A stretch of 64,000 nucleotides of DNA, from positions 1,667,001 to 1,731,000 of the forward strand of contig CP166131.1 of NCBI GenBank assembly GCA_041228345.1, given 5' to 3'. This DNA is from Alphaproteobacteria bacterium LSUCC0396 (GTDB lineage: Bacteria; Pseudomonadota; Alphaproteobacteria; Puniceispirillales; Puniceispirillaceae). The notes below the pieces were generated by a model. It searched no databases. It was given only the letters and a program-made list of their open reading frames with translations, and was not told the origin of the DNA. The translations under genes were made by a program, and so were the position numbers. Below are positions 25,599 to 35,152 of the stretch, piece by piece (the stretch's first letter is position 1; each line of letters opens with the position of its first letter).

Positions 25599-26471
25599 AT
25601 GAAACCTGTTCGCTTTGACTACAAACGCCCAGCCACAATCGACGAGGCTTGCGGCCTGCTTGCTAGTGACGACAATGCCCGGATTCTGGCAGGTGGCCAG
25701 TCACTGATCCCGATGTTGTCAATGCGTTTGTCGCGCCCTTCATTGCTGGTTGATATCGCGCATATACCCGAGCTAACCGGCCTCGTCGAAACCGAAACCC
25801 ATATCGAAATTGGCGCAATGGTTCGCCAAGCCAATGCCCGGGCCTCTGCAATGGTCAAAGCGCATCTGCCGCTATTATTCAAGGCGTTGGCGTTTGTTGG
25901 CCATCCGCCAACTCGCGCTCGTGGAACGATTGGCGGCTCGGTTGCCCATGCTGATCCATCGGCAGAAATCGCGCTAGTGGCGGCAACATTGGGTGCCGAG
26001 ATTACCTACCGTGTTGATGGTGCTGATGAAATATTTGACGCTTCCAGCTTTTTCATTGGGCCGATGTTGACCCTTGCCCCGCCTGCTGGATGTTTGACGA
26101 AACTATGCTTTACTAAAGCACCAGCGATTTGCGGCACTGGTTTTCATGAGGTGGCACCGCGCAAAAGCGATTATGCGCTGGCCTCGGCAGCGGCACAGAT
26201 CAATGCCGAGGTCGGCGTAGGCGTGACTGGTATTTATCTTGGGGTCGGCTCGGTTGGCGATTTTCCTGAACCTCTGGATGTTGGTGGGTTAATCGGGACA
26301 TCACTGGATGATGCCGTGATTGGTGATGTTGTCCATGCGGCGATGGAGGTGGTTGAAACTGTCGAGGATCTTCATGCATCTGCTGCGTATCGTAAACGTG
26401 TTGCAACCGAGCTTGCTATCCGCGCGCTTCGTGATGCGCGTGACGAAATATCAAAGGACCTTAATCAATGA
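25599..26471 (+). CDS. Molybdenum hydroxylase FAD-binding subunit (CoxM/XdhB-like)
   Basis: A 290-residue medium subunit of the xanthine-oxidase family. FAD-binding motifs ILAGGQSLIPMLSMR (about residue 30) and RARGTIGGSVAHADPSAE (about 107) are present, and a CO_deh_flav_C-type tail follows. It passes electrons from the Fe-S subunit to an acceptor. Its stop overlaps the start of the Fe-S subunit gene by 4 bp (ATGA). The three subunit genes lie in the M-S-L order common for such hydroxylases. Confidence 0.93.
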   Translation: MKPVRFDYKRPATIDEACGLLASDDNARILAGGQSLIPMLSMRLSRPSLLVDIAHIPELTGLVETETHIEIGAMVRQANARASAMVKAHLPLLFKALAFVGHPPTRARGTIGGSVAHADPSAEIALVAATLGAEITYRVDGADEIFDASSFFIGPMLTLAPPAGCLTKLCFTKAPAICGTGFHEVAPRKSDYALASAAAQINAEVGVGVTGIYLGVGSVGDFPEPLDVGGLIGTSLDDAVIGDVVHAAMEVVETVEDLHASAAYRKRVATELAIRALRDARDEISKDLNQ

Positions 26472-26983
26472 ATGATGTGACTTTGAGCATTAATGGTAAG
26501 GCCGTTTCTGCAGCGACTGAACCGCGCGTGACGTTGCTAGATTATCTGCGCGATGTTGCTGGATTAAAGGGCACCCATGCTGGGTGCGAGCATGGGGTTT
26601 GTGGTGCCTGTACCGTGCTGGTGGATGGAGATGCGGTGCGGTCGTGCCTAATGCTGGCGGTGCAGGCAGAAGGCGTTGACATTACCACGATCGAGGGCAT
26701 TGGCGGGCTGGGCGCACGGGCTGGCGAGCTTGGCATCATTCAAGATGCTTTTTGCGAGGCGCATGGCCTGCAATGCGGCTATTGCACGCCTGGTATGATC
26801 CTAGCGGCCGAGGCTTTGTTATCGGTCAATACTGCCCCAAGCGAACATGATGTTCGCGAGGCTATCTCGGGCAATATTTGTCGTTGTACCGGCTATGTCC
26901 AGATCGTCGAGGCAATTATGCTGGCGGCAGAACGGCTTCGTCAGCGCAACGATACCAGTGCGCCAGACATGACGCCGGCTTGA
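26468..26983 (+). CDS. Molybdenum hydroxylase 2Fe-2S subunit (CoxS/XdhC-type small subunit)
   Basis: A 171-residue protein with two [2Fe-2S] domains: a plant-ferredoxin-type cluster (CEHGVCGACTVLVDG, about residues 40-54) and the C-terminal four-helix cluster (CGYCTPGM and CRCTGY). Both sets of four cysteines are complete. It relays electrons between the molybdenum and flavin subunits. It is translationally coupled to the flavin subunit gene and lies 13 bp before the large subunit gene. Confidence 0.95.
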   Translation: MNDVTLSINGKAVSAATEPRVTLLDYLRDVAGLKGTHAGCEHGVCGACTVLVDGDAVRSCLMLAVQAEGVDITTIEGIGGLGARAGELGIIQDAFCEAHGLQCGYCTPGMILAAEALLSVNTAPSEHDVREAISGNICRCTGYVQIVEAIMLAAERLRQRNDTSAPDMTPA

Positions 26984-26996
26984 TGGGGGCAACCAG

Positions 26997-29375
26997 ATGA
27001 GTGAGCCAAAATACAAGTTTCTCTCAACCCCGCGCCGTCCGGTTGAGGATCGCCGCTTTGTTGCCGGACGCGGCAAATATATCGCCGACCTTGAACGGCC
27101 AGATATGCTGCATGTCGCCCCGCTGGCGTCGCATTATGCGGCGGCGGTGATCAACAGCATTGATGCCAGCAAGGCGCTTGCCATGCCCGGCGTTATTGAT
27201 GTGATTACTGGTGACGAGATTGCTGGCGCGGTTCAGCCGTTGATGAACGGGCTGAATACACCCAATGTTCGCCGCTTTCCATTGGCGGTTGGGCGGGTGC
27301 GTTATGCTGGTGAATGGGTTTGCGCGGTGGTGGCTGAAAGCCGTGCTATCGCCGAAGATGCGCTGGAAAAAATTATTGTTGATGCAACGCCGCAGCCATT
27401 TGTTCTTGATGCCGAGCAGGCCTTGCTGGATAGCAGCACACCTGTGCATCCCGAGCATGGCAGCAACCTGCTGCTTGATCGGAAATTTGTCTGGGGACCG
27501 GTTGATGAGGATTTTGCAGCGGCGGCGCATAGCCTGTCATTCTCGGTAACATGGGGGCGAAACTCTACCGTGCCAATCGAAACATTTGGGGTGATTGCTG
27601 AATGGAACGGCTGGGATCAGATGCTGGATGTCTGGGCGTCTATTCAGATGCCGAAATATGCCGATCAGATTGCCCGCAGTCTTGGCCTGCCCGGAAATGC
27701 CATCCGCGTTCACTATGATGTTGATGTTGGCGGCAGCTATGGGGTAAAGCGCGGAATTAAACATTCGGTACTGGTCGGCTATATCGCACGCAAGTTAGGG
27801 CGCGCCGTCCGTCTGATCGAAGACCGGCTGGAAAATATGCGAGCAGGCGACGCGCATGGCCCGGAACGTAAATTTGATGTTACTGTGGCCTTTGATGATG
27901 ATGGTACGGTGCGGGCAATGAAAATGCGTGCGCTGGATAATGCTGGTGCCTATGCAGGCCGGGCCCCGTTTCAGCTTGGAAAGCCGATCAGCGCGATTGT
28001 CGGCCCCTATCAGATTAATTCGGTGGCCTATCACGCATTGTCGGTAACCACCAACAAAACCGTTCAAGAAGCGGTGCGCGGATTTGGACAGGCACCAACC
28101 AATTATGCCATTGAAACGGCGATGGACCGCGTTGCTGAATATCTTGGTATGGATCGGCTGGCACTTCGTCAGCATAACCTCATCCGCGCGGATCAGTTCC
28201 CCTATCTGATCCCAAGTGGAAGCCATTATGACAGCGGTGATTATCATGCGGTGATCGACAAGGTTTTGGCGGCAGCTGATTATCCGGCGATGCTGGCTGA
28301 ACGTGACCGGCTTCGGGCTGATGGGATGATGGCTGGCATCGGGATTGCTGCCTGTCTTGAGCCAAGTGGCGGTAATTCGTCGTTTGAACCTTTGCTAAAT
28401 GAAAGCAATAAAACGTCAACATGGATGGAATCCTGTCAGGTGAATGTTGATGCGTTGGGATGTGTCACCGCGCGAATTCACACAACATCATCAGGTCAGG
28501 GACATGAAACGCTGGTATCAACAATCCTTGGCGAAGTATTGCAGATCGATCCTGAATTGATCCGTATCACCCGGCCAAATTCGATTGAGAGCTTGCCCGG
28601 AAATTCACCCGTTGGCAGCCGCATGGCGATTATGCTTGGCGGTGCGGCCGCGCGGGCCGGTGAAAAGCTAAAGGCAAAGATTATGGCCATTGCGGCGCAT
28701 CACCTTGCGGTGGATGTCGACCAGCTACGTTATGAAAGCGGTGATGTAATAGCCCCTGATGGTCGCAGTCTGGTCTGGGATGATATGATTGAGCTGGCGC
28801 ACCGGCAATATCACAGCCTTCCCGATGGGATGGATCCGGGGCTTGCCAGCTTTGATATTATGCAGGTACCAACGGGCGAGGCTTTGCCAGCTGATGGCAA
28901 AGTTCAGATGTATCCCTGCTATGCGTTTGAATTTCACCTTGTGCTGGTTTCGTTTGATCCAATCATTGGGCGGCCGGATATTCATTCCTATTTCATCGGT
29001 CATGATTGCGGAACGGTAATAAATCCGGCGATTGTCAGTGGCATGACTTATGGCGGGATCGCGCATGGTATTGGTGCGGCGCTGTTTGAAGAATTTGCCT
29101 ATGATGCCAATGGCCAGCTATTGACGCAAAGCTTTCTTGATTATCTGATGCCATCTTCGCATGAAGTGCCCGCCATCAAGATTGTCAAACATTGCACACC
29201 GTCGCCTCATACTGTCTTTGGTCAAAAAGGCTCGGGTGAAAGCGGTTATCTTGGCTCACCAGCGGCGGTGTCGGGGGCGATCAATGATGCGGTTGCTGGA
29301 CTAGGTATTCATTTTGAAAAGCTGCCCATTCGGATGAGTGCGATCAGTGATGCGATTGCTGCAAAAACATCTTAA
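26997..29375 (+). CDS. Molybdenum hydroxylase large (molybdopterin) subunit, xanthine-oxidase family
   Basis: A 792-residue catalytic subunit. The moco-loop segment reads EAVRGFGQAP and the catalytic glutamate lies in KGSGESGYLGSPAA near the C-terminus. The active-site loop of true form I CO dehydrogenase (AYxCSFR) is absent, and the form II AYRGAGR is not matched either. VRGFGQ instead recalls the AFRGFG of xanthine dehydrogenases. I therefore read it as a hydroxylase of an aldehyde or N-heterocycle, not CO dehydrogenase. It is followed by an amidohydrolase and a CoxG-like gene in apparent operon order. Confidence 0.92.
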   Translation: MSEPKYKFLSTPRRPVEDRRFVAGRGKYIADLERPDMLHVAPLASHYAAAVINSIDASKALAMPGVIDVITGDEIAGAVQPLMNGLNTPNVRRFPLAVGRVRYAGEWVCAVVAESRAIAEDALEKIIVDATPQPFVLDAEQALLDSSTPVHPEHGSNLLLDRKFVWGPVDEDFAAAAHSLSFSVTWGRNSTVPIETFGVIAEWNGWDQMLDVWASIQMPKYADQIARSLGLPGNAIRVHYDVDVGGSYGVKRGIKHSVLVGYIARKLGRAVRLIEDRLENMRAGDAHGPERKFDVTVAFDDDGTVRAMKMRALDNAGAYAGRAPFQLGKPISAIVGPYQINSVAYHALSVTTNKTVQEAVRGFGQAPTNYAIETAMDRVAEYLGMDRLALRQHNLIRADQFPYLIPSGSHYDSGDYHAVIDKVLAAADYPAMLAERDRLRADGMMAGIGIAACLEPSGGNSSFEPLLNESNKTSTWMESCQVNVDALGCVTARIHTTSSGQGHETLVSTILGEVLQIDPELIRITRPNSIESLPGNSPVGSRMAIMLGGAAARAGEKLKAKIMAIAAHHLAVDVDQLRYESGDVIAPDGRSLVWDDMIELAHRQYHSLPDGMDPGLASFDIMQVPTGEALPADGKVQMYPCYAFEFHLVLVSFDPIIGRPDIHSYFIGHDCGTVINPAIVSGMTYGGIAHGIGAALFEEFAYDANGQLLTQSFLDYLMPSSHEVPAIKIVKHCTPSPHTVFGQKGSGESGYLGSPAAVSGAINDAVAGLGIHFEKLPIRMSAISDAIAAKTS

Positions 29376-29423
29376 GGCTGCCCCTATTCTCATTATCTTT
29401 TTATTATTGCGAGACCAACCATC

Positions 29424-30398
29424 ATGATTATTGATAGCCACGCACATTTCATTCCCCCCAGCCTGCTTGCCGCAATCGAGGATCGAGCGAGTGAATTTGC
29501 CTCATTGTCGCTAGCGCATGATGATACGGGCAGCTTTGGCTTTTCCTTTGCTGGCGGCAAGCCAACGCGCCCTGCTTCAAGGATGCTGTCTGATACAAAG
29601 GGCCGGATTGATTGGATGGATGCCAACAAGATTGATTTGCAGGTAATTGGCGGCTGGCTTGATATGTTTGGCTATGAAATGCCCGTTGATGAAGGCCAGC
29701 GCTGGTCGCGCATGATCAATGATCACCTTCGCCAATTCTGCGCTGAAAATGATCGGTTTATACCGCTGGCAAGCTTGCCGATGCAAGATGGTGGTGCGGC
29801 GGCGATGGTGCTTGATGAGGCGCATCAGCAAGGATTCAAGGGCGCAATGATTGGAACCCAGCCAAAGGGTAAAGCTGGGGTTCTGGATGATCCGACATTA
29901 ACGCCATTTTGGGAATTGGCGCATCGCAATAAATCGATCCTGTTTATCCATCCGGTGTTTGACTCAGGCGATGACCGGGTCAATGACTATGGAATGAATA
30001 ATGCCATCGGGCGCATTACCGATACATTGATTGCGATCTCGCGTATCATCTATTCTGGCCATGTCGAAACCTATCATGGTGCCAAGATCGTAATCGGCAT
30101 TGGTGGGTCGGCATTGCCATATGTACTTGGCCGGATGATGCGCAATTACAATCTCCATAAAGATACGCTTGCCGATCCTTCCAAGGCTCTGTCGATGCTG
30201 TATTATGATACATTGCTGCATGATCCGGCGGCATTGGAATTTCTGCTTAGCGCCGTTGGCAGTGACCGCATTATGCTGGGATCGGATATGCCGTTTCCGA
30301 TTGGTGACCCGTCGCCATTGGCGGTTCTTGATGGTCTGGACACGGCCGTGCGGACCAAGCTGGTCAGCGGTGTCGCAGGCCAGCTATTCGGGCTTTAG
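29424..30398 (+). CDS. Amidohydrolase family 2 protein (ACMSD / resorcylate decarboxylase-like)
   Basis: A 324-residue TIM-barrel metalloenzyme. It has the N-terminal HAHF metal motif (DSHAHFIPP, residues 4-12), IHPVFD in the middle and the late Asp motif LGSDMPFPIGDP. This is the family of aminocarboxymuconate-semialdehyde decarboxylase and related aromatic-acid decarboxylases or ring-product hydrolases. It lies 48 bp after the molybdenum hydroxylase and 29 bp before the CoxG-like gene, so it probably acts on the hydroxylated product. In place of the usual zinc-ligand H it keeps the Asp and first His pair; the exact reaction is open. Confidence 0.88.
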   Translation: MIIDSHAHFIPPSLLAAIEDRASEFASLSLAHDDTGSFGFSFAGGKPTRPASRMLSDTKGRIDWMDANKIDLQVIGGWLDMFGYEMPVDEGQRWSRMINDHLRQFCAENDRFIPLASLPMQDGGAAAMVLDEAHQQGFKGAMIGTQPKGKAGVLDDPTLTPFWELAHRNKSILFIHPVFDSGDDRVNDYGMNNAIGRITDTLIAISRIIYSGHVETYHGAKIVIGIGGSALPYVLGRMMRNYNLHKDTLADPSKALSMLYYDTLLHDPAALEFLLSAVGSDRIMLGSDMPFPIGDPSPLAVLDGLDTAVRTKLVSGVAGQLFGL

Positions 30399-30427
30399 GC
30401 CGGCTGCAGTCAAACGGGAGAGATAGA

Positions 30428-30877
30428 GTGAATATTGAGCTAAATGGCAGTGAGCAAATCAATACTAGCCCAGAAACCCTATGGGCATCGGTGATTGATC
30501 CGGTGGTTTTGCAACGTGCGATCCCGGGCTGTACCAGCATGACCGAAACCGGCGAGGGCCAGTATCTGATGTCTCTGGAATTAAAGGTGGCGGCTGTTGG
30601 TGGCAGTTTTGAGGGCGCGGTTTCCCTATCCGAAATGAACCCGCCACATAGCTGTGTTATCAACGTATCGGGCAGTGGCTCGCTTGGGTCTGGTGGCGGT
30701 AATGCGGCTGTATCAATTACCGAAGGCGAAGACGGAACAGCGCAGATTTCCTATCAGGCCCAAGGCGAGGTAAGCGGGCTTGTCGCTGGTGTAGGCCAAC
30801 GTATCTTGATGGGCGTCGCCAAACATCTGGCGCGGCAGTTTTTTGCTGCATTGAAAAAAGAATTTGCCGCCAGCTAA
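30428..30877 (+). CDS. CoxG-like SRPBCC-fold protein
   Basis: A 149-residue protein of the carbon monoxide dehydrogenase subunit G family (SRPBCC fold), with LNGSEQINTSPETLWASVIDP at the start and ISYQAQGEVSGLVAGVGQRI later. The GTG start has GGGAG 7 nt upstream. CoxG-like proteins accompany molybdenum hydroxylases and help membrane recruitment or assembly. Unlike longer CoxG proteins it has no C-terminal membrane anchor. Its presence with a large subunit lacking the CODH loop supports a general accessory role. Confidence 0.85.
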   Translation: MNIELNGSEQINTSPETLWASVIDPVVLQRAIPGCTSMTETGEGQYLMSLELKVAAVGGSFEGAVSLSEMNPPHSCVINVSGSGSLGSGGGNAAVSITEGEDGTAQISYQAQGEVSGLVAGVGQRILMGVAKHLARQFFAALKKEFAAS

Positions 30878-30931
30878 TGCGTGCGGCGAGGATTGATCAC
30901 TTCATGTTTTGTTTCTTTGGGGGCGCGTTTG

Positions 30932-32593
30932 ATGAAAACCTATGATGTAGTTGCAGCGGCGATTGAGGCGCAGGAATCTGGCCATTGTTTTGCCCTTCTT
31001 GGTGATGGGAATATGCATTTTGCCGGTGCGCTGGCGCATTTGGGTGTGCCGTTTACCTATGCACGGCATGAACATTGTGCCGTGTCGATGGCGATGGCTT
31101 ATGCCCGAGTCACCGGACGACCTGGGCTTGCCACGGTTACCTGTGGCCCCGGTTTGACTCAGGTTATGACCGGCCTGACCGCCGCAGTGCGCGCGCGCAT
31201 CCCATTGGTTCTTTTTGTTGGCGAGTCCCCATTAAAGAATTCTTGGTATAATCAGGAAATTGATCAGGCGCCTTTTGTGACGGCGTGCGGTGCGGAATAT
31301 GTGCGGATTTTGCATAAACCGCGCATTACCCGGCAAATCCAAGAGGCGTTTGCCCGCACTCAGATTACCGGTATTCCGGTTGTCATCGGCATGCCATTTG
31401 ATTTGCAGGAAAGCGAGTGGGGCGATCTTGCCTATAGCGTCCTAAAGGCGCGTGACTTGATCCCGGCGGCAGGAAAATTGTTCCCTGACCCGGCTAATGT
31501 TGCGGCAATGGCCGCGATGGTGGCGGGCGCGAAAAAGCCGGTGATTATTGGGGGGCGCGGGGCGATCTTGGCCGATGCTGGCCCTGCTTGTGTTCGGCTT
31601 GCTGATCGTATTGGTGGGGTGTTGCTGACCACGCTTCCGGCTCGTGGCCTATTCCATCGTTCAGCCCATTCGCTGAATGTGGTTGGTGGATTTGCCTCTG
31701 ATGCCGCGCGTGAGGCCTGTCTTGATGCCGATCTTGTGATTGCGGTGGGCACGAGCCTTGCATCGCATTCTGCCGATGCTGGCAAGCTGTATCCAAATGC
31801 AAAAATCCTGCATATTGACACCAAACCAGTGATCTATAGTCAGGGCCGCGTTGCCGCACATTTCCATTTAGGTGCGGATGCTAAAATTGGCGTTGAGGCG
31901 TTGCTCGCGGCGATCGAAAGTGATTTTGGCGCAACGCCGGCTGATAGTGGCTGGCGTAACGCGTGTGTCGCCAAACAGGATGCGGCTGAATATCCTGATG
32001 CAATGCCATTTCAGGTGGCACCCGATGTGGTGGATCCGCGCGCGATGATCAAGGCGCTTGACCAGAAATTGCCAAAAGACTGGTTTATGGTCAATTCATC
32101 GGGCCATTGCTCTTATTATGCGGCGCATATGACGGGGCGGTCATCGGATGATTTTCTGACGATCAGGGAATTTGGCGCCATTGGTAATGGCCTGTCTTAT
32201 GCGATCGGTGTTGCCGCGGCACGGCCCGAAACCCAGGTCGTATTGATTGATGGTGATGGCGGGTTTTTGATGCATGCACAAGAGCTTGAAACGGTTCAGC
32301 GGCATGGAATCAAGCTATTAATGATTATGATGAATGATGCGGCCTACGGATCAGAAATTCATAAATTGCGGGTTGACGGCCATGATGAAGAGGGTGCGGC
32401 CTTTGGTGCAACCGATCTTGCCTCGATGGCACGCGGCTTTGGTCTTGGCGGCGTTACCTTCCGCAATCTTGGCGGGCTGGATGCGGCGTTTGACGATTTT
32501 GTGGCTTCGGATAAGGCGGCATTATGGGATTTTCATATTTCTGATAAGGTGGTCTCGCCGGTGATGCGCCGTCTTACCGCCGCCAAGGCATAA
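30932..32593 (+). CDS. ThDP-dependent enzyme (acetolactate synthase / benzoylformate decarboxylase family)
   Basis: A 553-residue enzyme with the three ThDP-family domains. The N-terminal PYR domain carries the activating Glu in RHEHCAVSMA. The central domain follows, and the C-terminal PP domain has GDGGFLMHAQELETVQ and then MMND, the GDG...N(N/D) cofactor motif. The ATG at 30932 (MKTYDV) has GGGGGCG upstream and is preferred over a start at 30881 that would abut the CoxG gene. It may decarboxylate or ligate a 2-oxo acid made by this pathway. Substrate-binding residues cannot be interpreted by eye. Confidence 0.88.
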   Translation: MKTYDVVAAAIEAQESGHCFALLGDGNMHFAGALAHLGVPFTYARHEHCAVSMAMAYARVTGRPGLATVTCGPGLTQVMTGLTAAVRARIPLVLFVGESPLKNSWYNQEIDQAPFVTACGAEYVRILHKPRITRQIQEAFARTQITGIPVVIGMPFDLQESEWGDLAYSVLKARDLIPAAGKLFPDPANVAAMAAMVAGAKKPVIIGGRGAILADAGPACVRLADRIGGVLLTTLPARGLFHRSAHSLNVVGGFASDAAREACLDADLVIAVGTSLASHSADAGKLYPNAKILHIDTKPVIYSQGRVAAHFHLGADAKIGVEALLAAIESDFGATPADSGWRNACVAKQDAAEYPDAMPFQVAPDVVDPRAMIKALDQKLPKDWFMVNSSGHCSYYAAHMTGRSSDDFLTIREFGAIGNGLSYAIGVAAARPETQVVLIDGDGGFLMHAQELETVQRHGIKLLMIMMNDAAYGSEIHKLRVDGHDEEGAAFGATDLASMARGFGLGGVTFRNLGGLDAAFDDFVASDKAALWDFHISDKVVSPVMRRLTAAKA

Positions 32594-32605
32594 TGCACAT
32601 CTAGG

Positions 32606-33919
32606 TCAGGCCCGGGGCGCGTCTTTTGAGAGGGTGGCAGATTGTTTTTTGCCATACCGGATTGCTGGTACAAACCAGAACATCGAAAGGCCAAGGCAGG
32701 CAAAGCCAAGGCTGATGGCAAAGCCGGTATTATAGCCGCCGGTAATGTCATAGAGATATCCGGCGAGAAACGCACCAAGTGCCGCCCCGCACCCCTGCCC
32801 AATATTGGTAGCACCAAAAATGGATGCCAGCCCCTGTCCGGCAAACAGCTCAGCCATTTGTGCGGTGATGATCGGGCCACGTGCGCCTGCTGATAGGCCG
32901 AATGCCACCACGAACACCACCAATAGAAACCAGCTTGGATATAGCTGCATGGCCGCGAGTGCGATAATGCCGATGATGGTCAGGCCATAGCTGAGGGTTG
33001 CGACCAGATGGCGGGCATATCGTTCGGCTAGAATCCCGGTAAGTGCGATGCCGAGGATCGTCAGCATACCAATACAGCCAAACGCAAACGCTGATTCTAC
33101 AGTGCTAAATCCGCGCTCGACCAGATAGGCAACCGCTTGCAGGGATACTGAAAAAACGGCAATGGCTGACGCCCCAAAAATAGTGAAAAATCCCCAGAAT
33201 TCAGCACGTTTTATCGCCTCTCCTAATGATAGGCCTTCTTTGGGTGCCAGACTTTCTTTGGGTGCCAACGGCACATTGGCGTTGGCAGTGGCATTGGCGT
33301 TTTTTTGCTGCGGGGTAACGCCAGCGTTGATCGCTACCCACGGCATTAACAAGATCAGACCAAAGGCGACCATAAACCCATAGCTTGCCAGCATATAGGC
33401 ATCTTGCCAGCCGATCGCTTCGATGGTGATTTGCGCGGCTGGTGCCAGCATCATCACGCCGATGCCTTGGCCTGAATAGGCAATCGACAGCGCGGTTGTG
33501 CGGCCGCGGGTAAACCAGCGGGAAATCAGGCTTTGGGTTGGGACAATCCCCACCATTGCCGCCCCGACACCACCGCAAACACCAATTACAAGATAAAAAG
33601 ACAGAATAGATTCGAGCTTGCCAGCAAAACCATAACAGCCCGCTAGCATGCCAAGCCCGATCACATAATTGAACCGCGGCCCAAGACGATCAAAAACAAG
33701 GCCGGATAGCAATGATCCAAAGCCAAACGCCACCATATAGACCGAATAGATCGAGGTAACATTTGCCCGGTTCCAGCCGAAATTATCACTTAAGGGCAAC
33801 AGGAAAATAGCATAGGTCTCGCCCATACCACGGCTGGCGGCAATCATCATAAGACAAAAGGCGAAAACCGATAGCGCCGCCAAAAGCCGAGGCTGTTTCT
33901 GTTGTCTATGCGGTGCCAT
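32606..33919 (-). CDS. MFS transporter
   Basis: A 437-residue membrane protein with twelve hydrophobic segments and major-facilitator signatures (FDRLGPRFNY between helices 2 and 3, and SRWFTRGRTTALSIAYSGQGIG). The central loop has a repeated LAPKESLAPKEGLSLGEA linker. It resembles the oxalate/formate-antiporter-like and monocarboxylate branch by overall pattern only. It is convergent with the ThDP gene (12-bp gap), so it belongs to the region but is transcribed separately. It is likely the uptake or efflux system for a pathway acid. Confidence 0.9.
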   Translation of the reverse strand: MAPHRQQKQPRLLAALSVFAFCLMMIAASRGMGETYAIFLLPLSDNFGWNRANVTSIYSVYMVAFGFGSLLSGLVFDRLGPRFNYVIGLGMLAGCYGFAGKLESILSFYLVIGVCGGVGAAMVGIVPTQSLISRWFTRGRTTALSIAYSGQGIGVMMLAPAAQITIEAIGWQDAYMLASYGFMVAFGLILLMPWVAINAGVTPQQKNANATANANVPLAPKESLAPKEGLSLGEAIKRAEFWGFFTIFGASAIAVFSVSLQAVAYLVERGFSTVESAFAFGCIGMLTILGIALTGILAERYARHLVATLSYGLTIIGIIALAAMQLYPSWFLLVVFVVAFGLSAGARGPIITAQMAELFAGQGLASIFGATNIGQGCGAALGAFLAGYLYDITGGYNTGFAISLGFACLGLSMFWFVPAIRYGKKQSATLSKDAPRA

Positions 33920-34205
33920 TGTCGATGAATTCCCAAAGATGCGTTGCCGGGATCGGCAGCAAGCGCGCGGCTAGCGTGAAAATGATAATGCTGTATGGCC
34001 GGTGATATTACGAGACTTATTGGCGATCATTCTTTAGGGGATAATTCTGGCGGGCATCGCTTAAATTGCAACTGACTTTTTTACCAAATATGAAATAAAT
34101 TGAGGAATCATGACTGGATTTTTTAGGCCAAATCGCGCCTCATAGACGAGGTGAAACCAATGCCATGACGTGCTGTTGCCAGTGGCCAAAGCAGGATTAT
34201 ATCTA

Positions 34206-35129
34206 ATGAATTTAAACGCCGCCGAAAACCCGCTAAATGAAAATTCGAAACTTGGCTTCATTGGGCTTGGTAATATGGGGGCGGCACTTGCCATGCGGTT
34301 GCTTGCCCCGAATTTAATGGTTTTTGATCCAAACCCCGCGCATATGGCCCCCTTTATTGACGGCGGTGCAATGGCGGGTGCAGATGCGACTATGATCGCC
34401 GAGGAATGCGATGTTATTTTTGCCTGCTTGCCAACTTCGGCGGTAACCGAGTCTGTTTTATTTGGCGATGGTGGCATTGCCAGCCGGATGAAACCGGGGC
34501 AGGTTTTTATCGATATGACCTCGGGTGATCCGGCAATAAGCCGCGATCAGGCGGCGCGGCTTGCGGCGGCGGGCATTGATTTTGTCGACGCGCCGGTCAG
34601 TGGTGGGCCGCGCGGCGCCCGCGAGGGTGTGATCGCAATTATCGTTGGTGGCGATCGGGTGCTTTATGACAATCTGTTGCCGCTGTTCCAACGCATAAGC
34701 TGCAATATCTTTCACGCGGGGCCGGTTGGCGCGGGTCATGCGTTAAAGGCGGGTAACAATCTGTTGAATCTGATTTGCCGCATGGCAAGTTTTGAGGTGG
34801 TTTCTTTGCTGGTAAATGCTGGTGTTGATCCGGATCGTGCCGTTGATATTCTGCAAAAAAGTTCGGGCCGTAATTATGCAACCGAGATCACTTTGCCGGA
34901 TAATATTCTTTCCGGGAAAATGCATCAGGGTTTTTCAATGGAATTGATGCGAAAAGATGCCGGATTGGCGCTTGGCATGGCGGCAGCAATGGCGCAGGAT
35001 ATGCCGCTTGGAGCGTCAGCTTTTCGTGCCCTGCAAGAGGCCATTCATAGCCATGGCGCTGACGCTGATATGAGCCTTGTTGCGCTGTCTTATGAGGTTA
35101 AAACGGGCGCGCGTATCCGGCCGAAATAA
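34206..35129 (+). CDS. Beta-hydroxyacid dehydrogenase (3-hydroxyisobutyrate dehydrogenase family)
   Basis: A 307-residue NAD(P)-dependent enzyme. It has the Rossmann motif GFIGLGNMG after a 13-residue leader, the substrate loop DAPVSGGPRGAREG and the catalytic Lys in LKAGNNLLN. The ATG at 34206 is chosen; an upstream alternative at 34170 has no ribosome site. It belongs to the tartronate semialdehyde reductase / 3-hydroxyisobutyrate dehydrogenase group but its substrate is unclear. It starts a three-gene plus-strand operon with YtoQ and a dipeptidase. Confidence 0.9.
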   Translation: MNLNAAENPLNENSKLGFIGLGNMGAALAMRLLAPNLMVFDPNPAHMAPFIDGGAMAGADATMIAEECDVIFACLPTSAVTESVLFGDGGIASRMKPGQVFIDMTSGDPAISRDQAARLAAAGIDFVDAPVSGGPRGAREGVIAIIVGGDRVLYDNLLPLFQRISCNIFHAGPVGAGHALKAGNNLLNLICRMASFEVVSLLVNAGVDPDRAVDILQKSSGRNYATEITLPDNILSGKMHQGFSMELMRKDAGLALGMAAAMAQDMPLGASAFRALQEAIHSHGADADMSLVALSYEVKTGARIRPK

Positions 35130-35152
35130 AACTTAAGAGGGAGGCATCAGTG

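Noticed and set aside
26997-29375. Annotation as aerobic CO dehydrogenase large subunit (CoxL), suggested by the CoxM-, CoxS- and CoxG-like neighbours
   Set aside because: The form I loop AYxCSFR is absent; the residues are VRGFGQ, closer to xanthine dehydrogenase types. General family membership is kept, CO oxidation is not.
34061-34477. Minus-strand frame of 138 codons in the gap before the hydroxyacid dehydrogenase
   Set aside because: It mostly overlaps the start of the real plus-strand gene, has no ribosome site and no recognisable domain.
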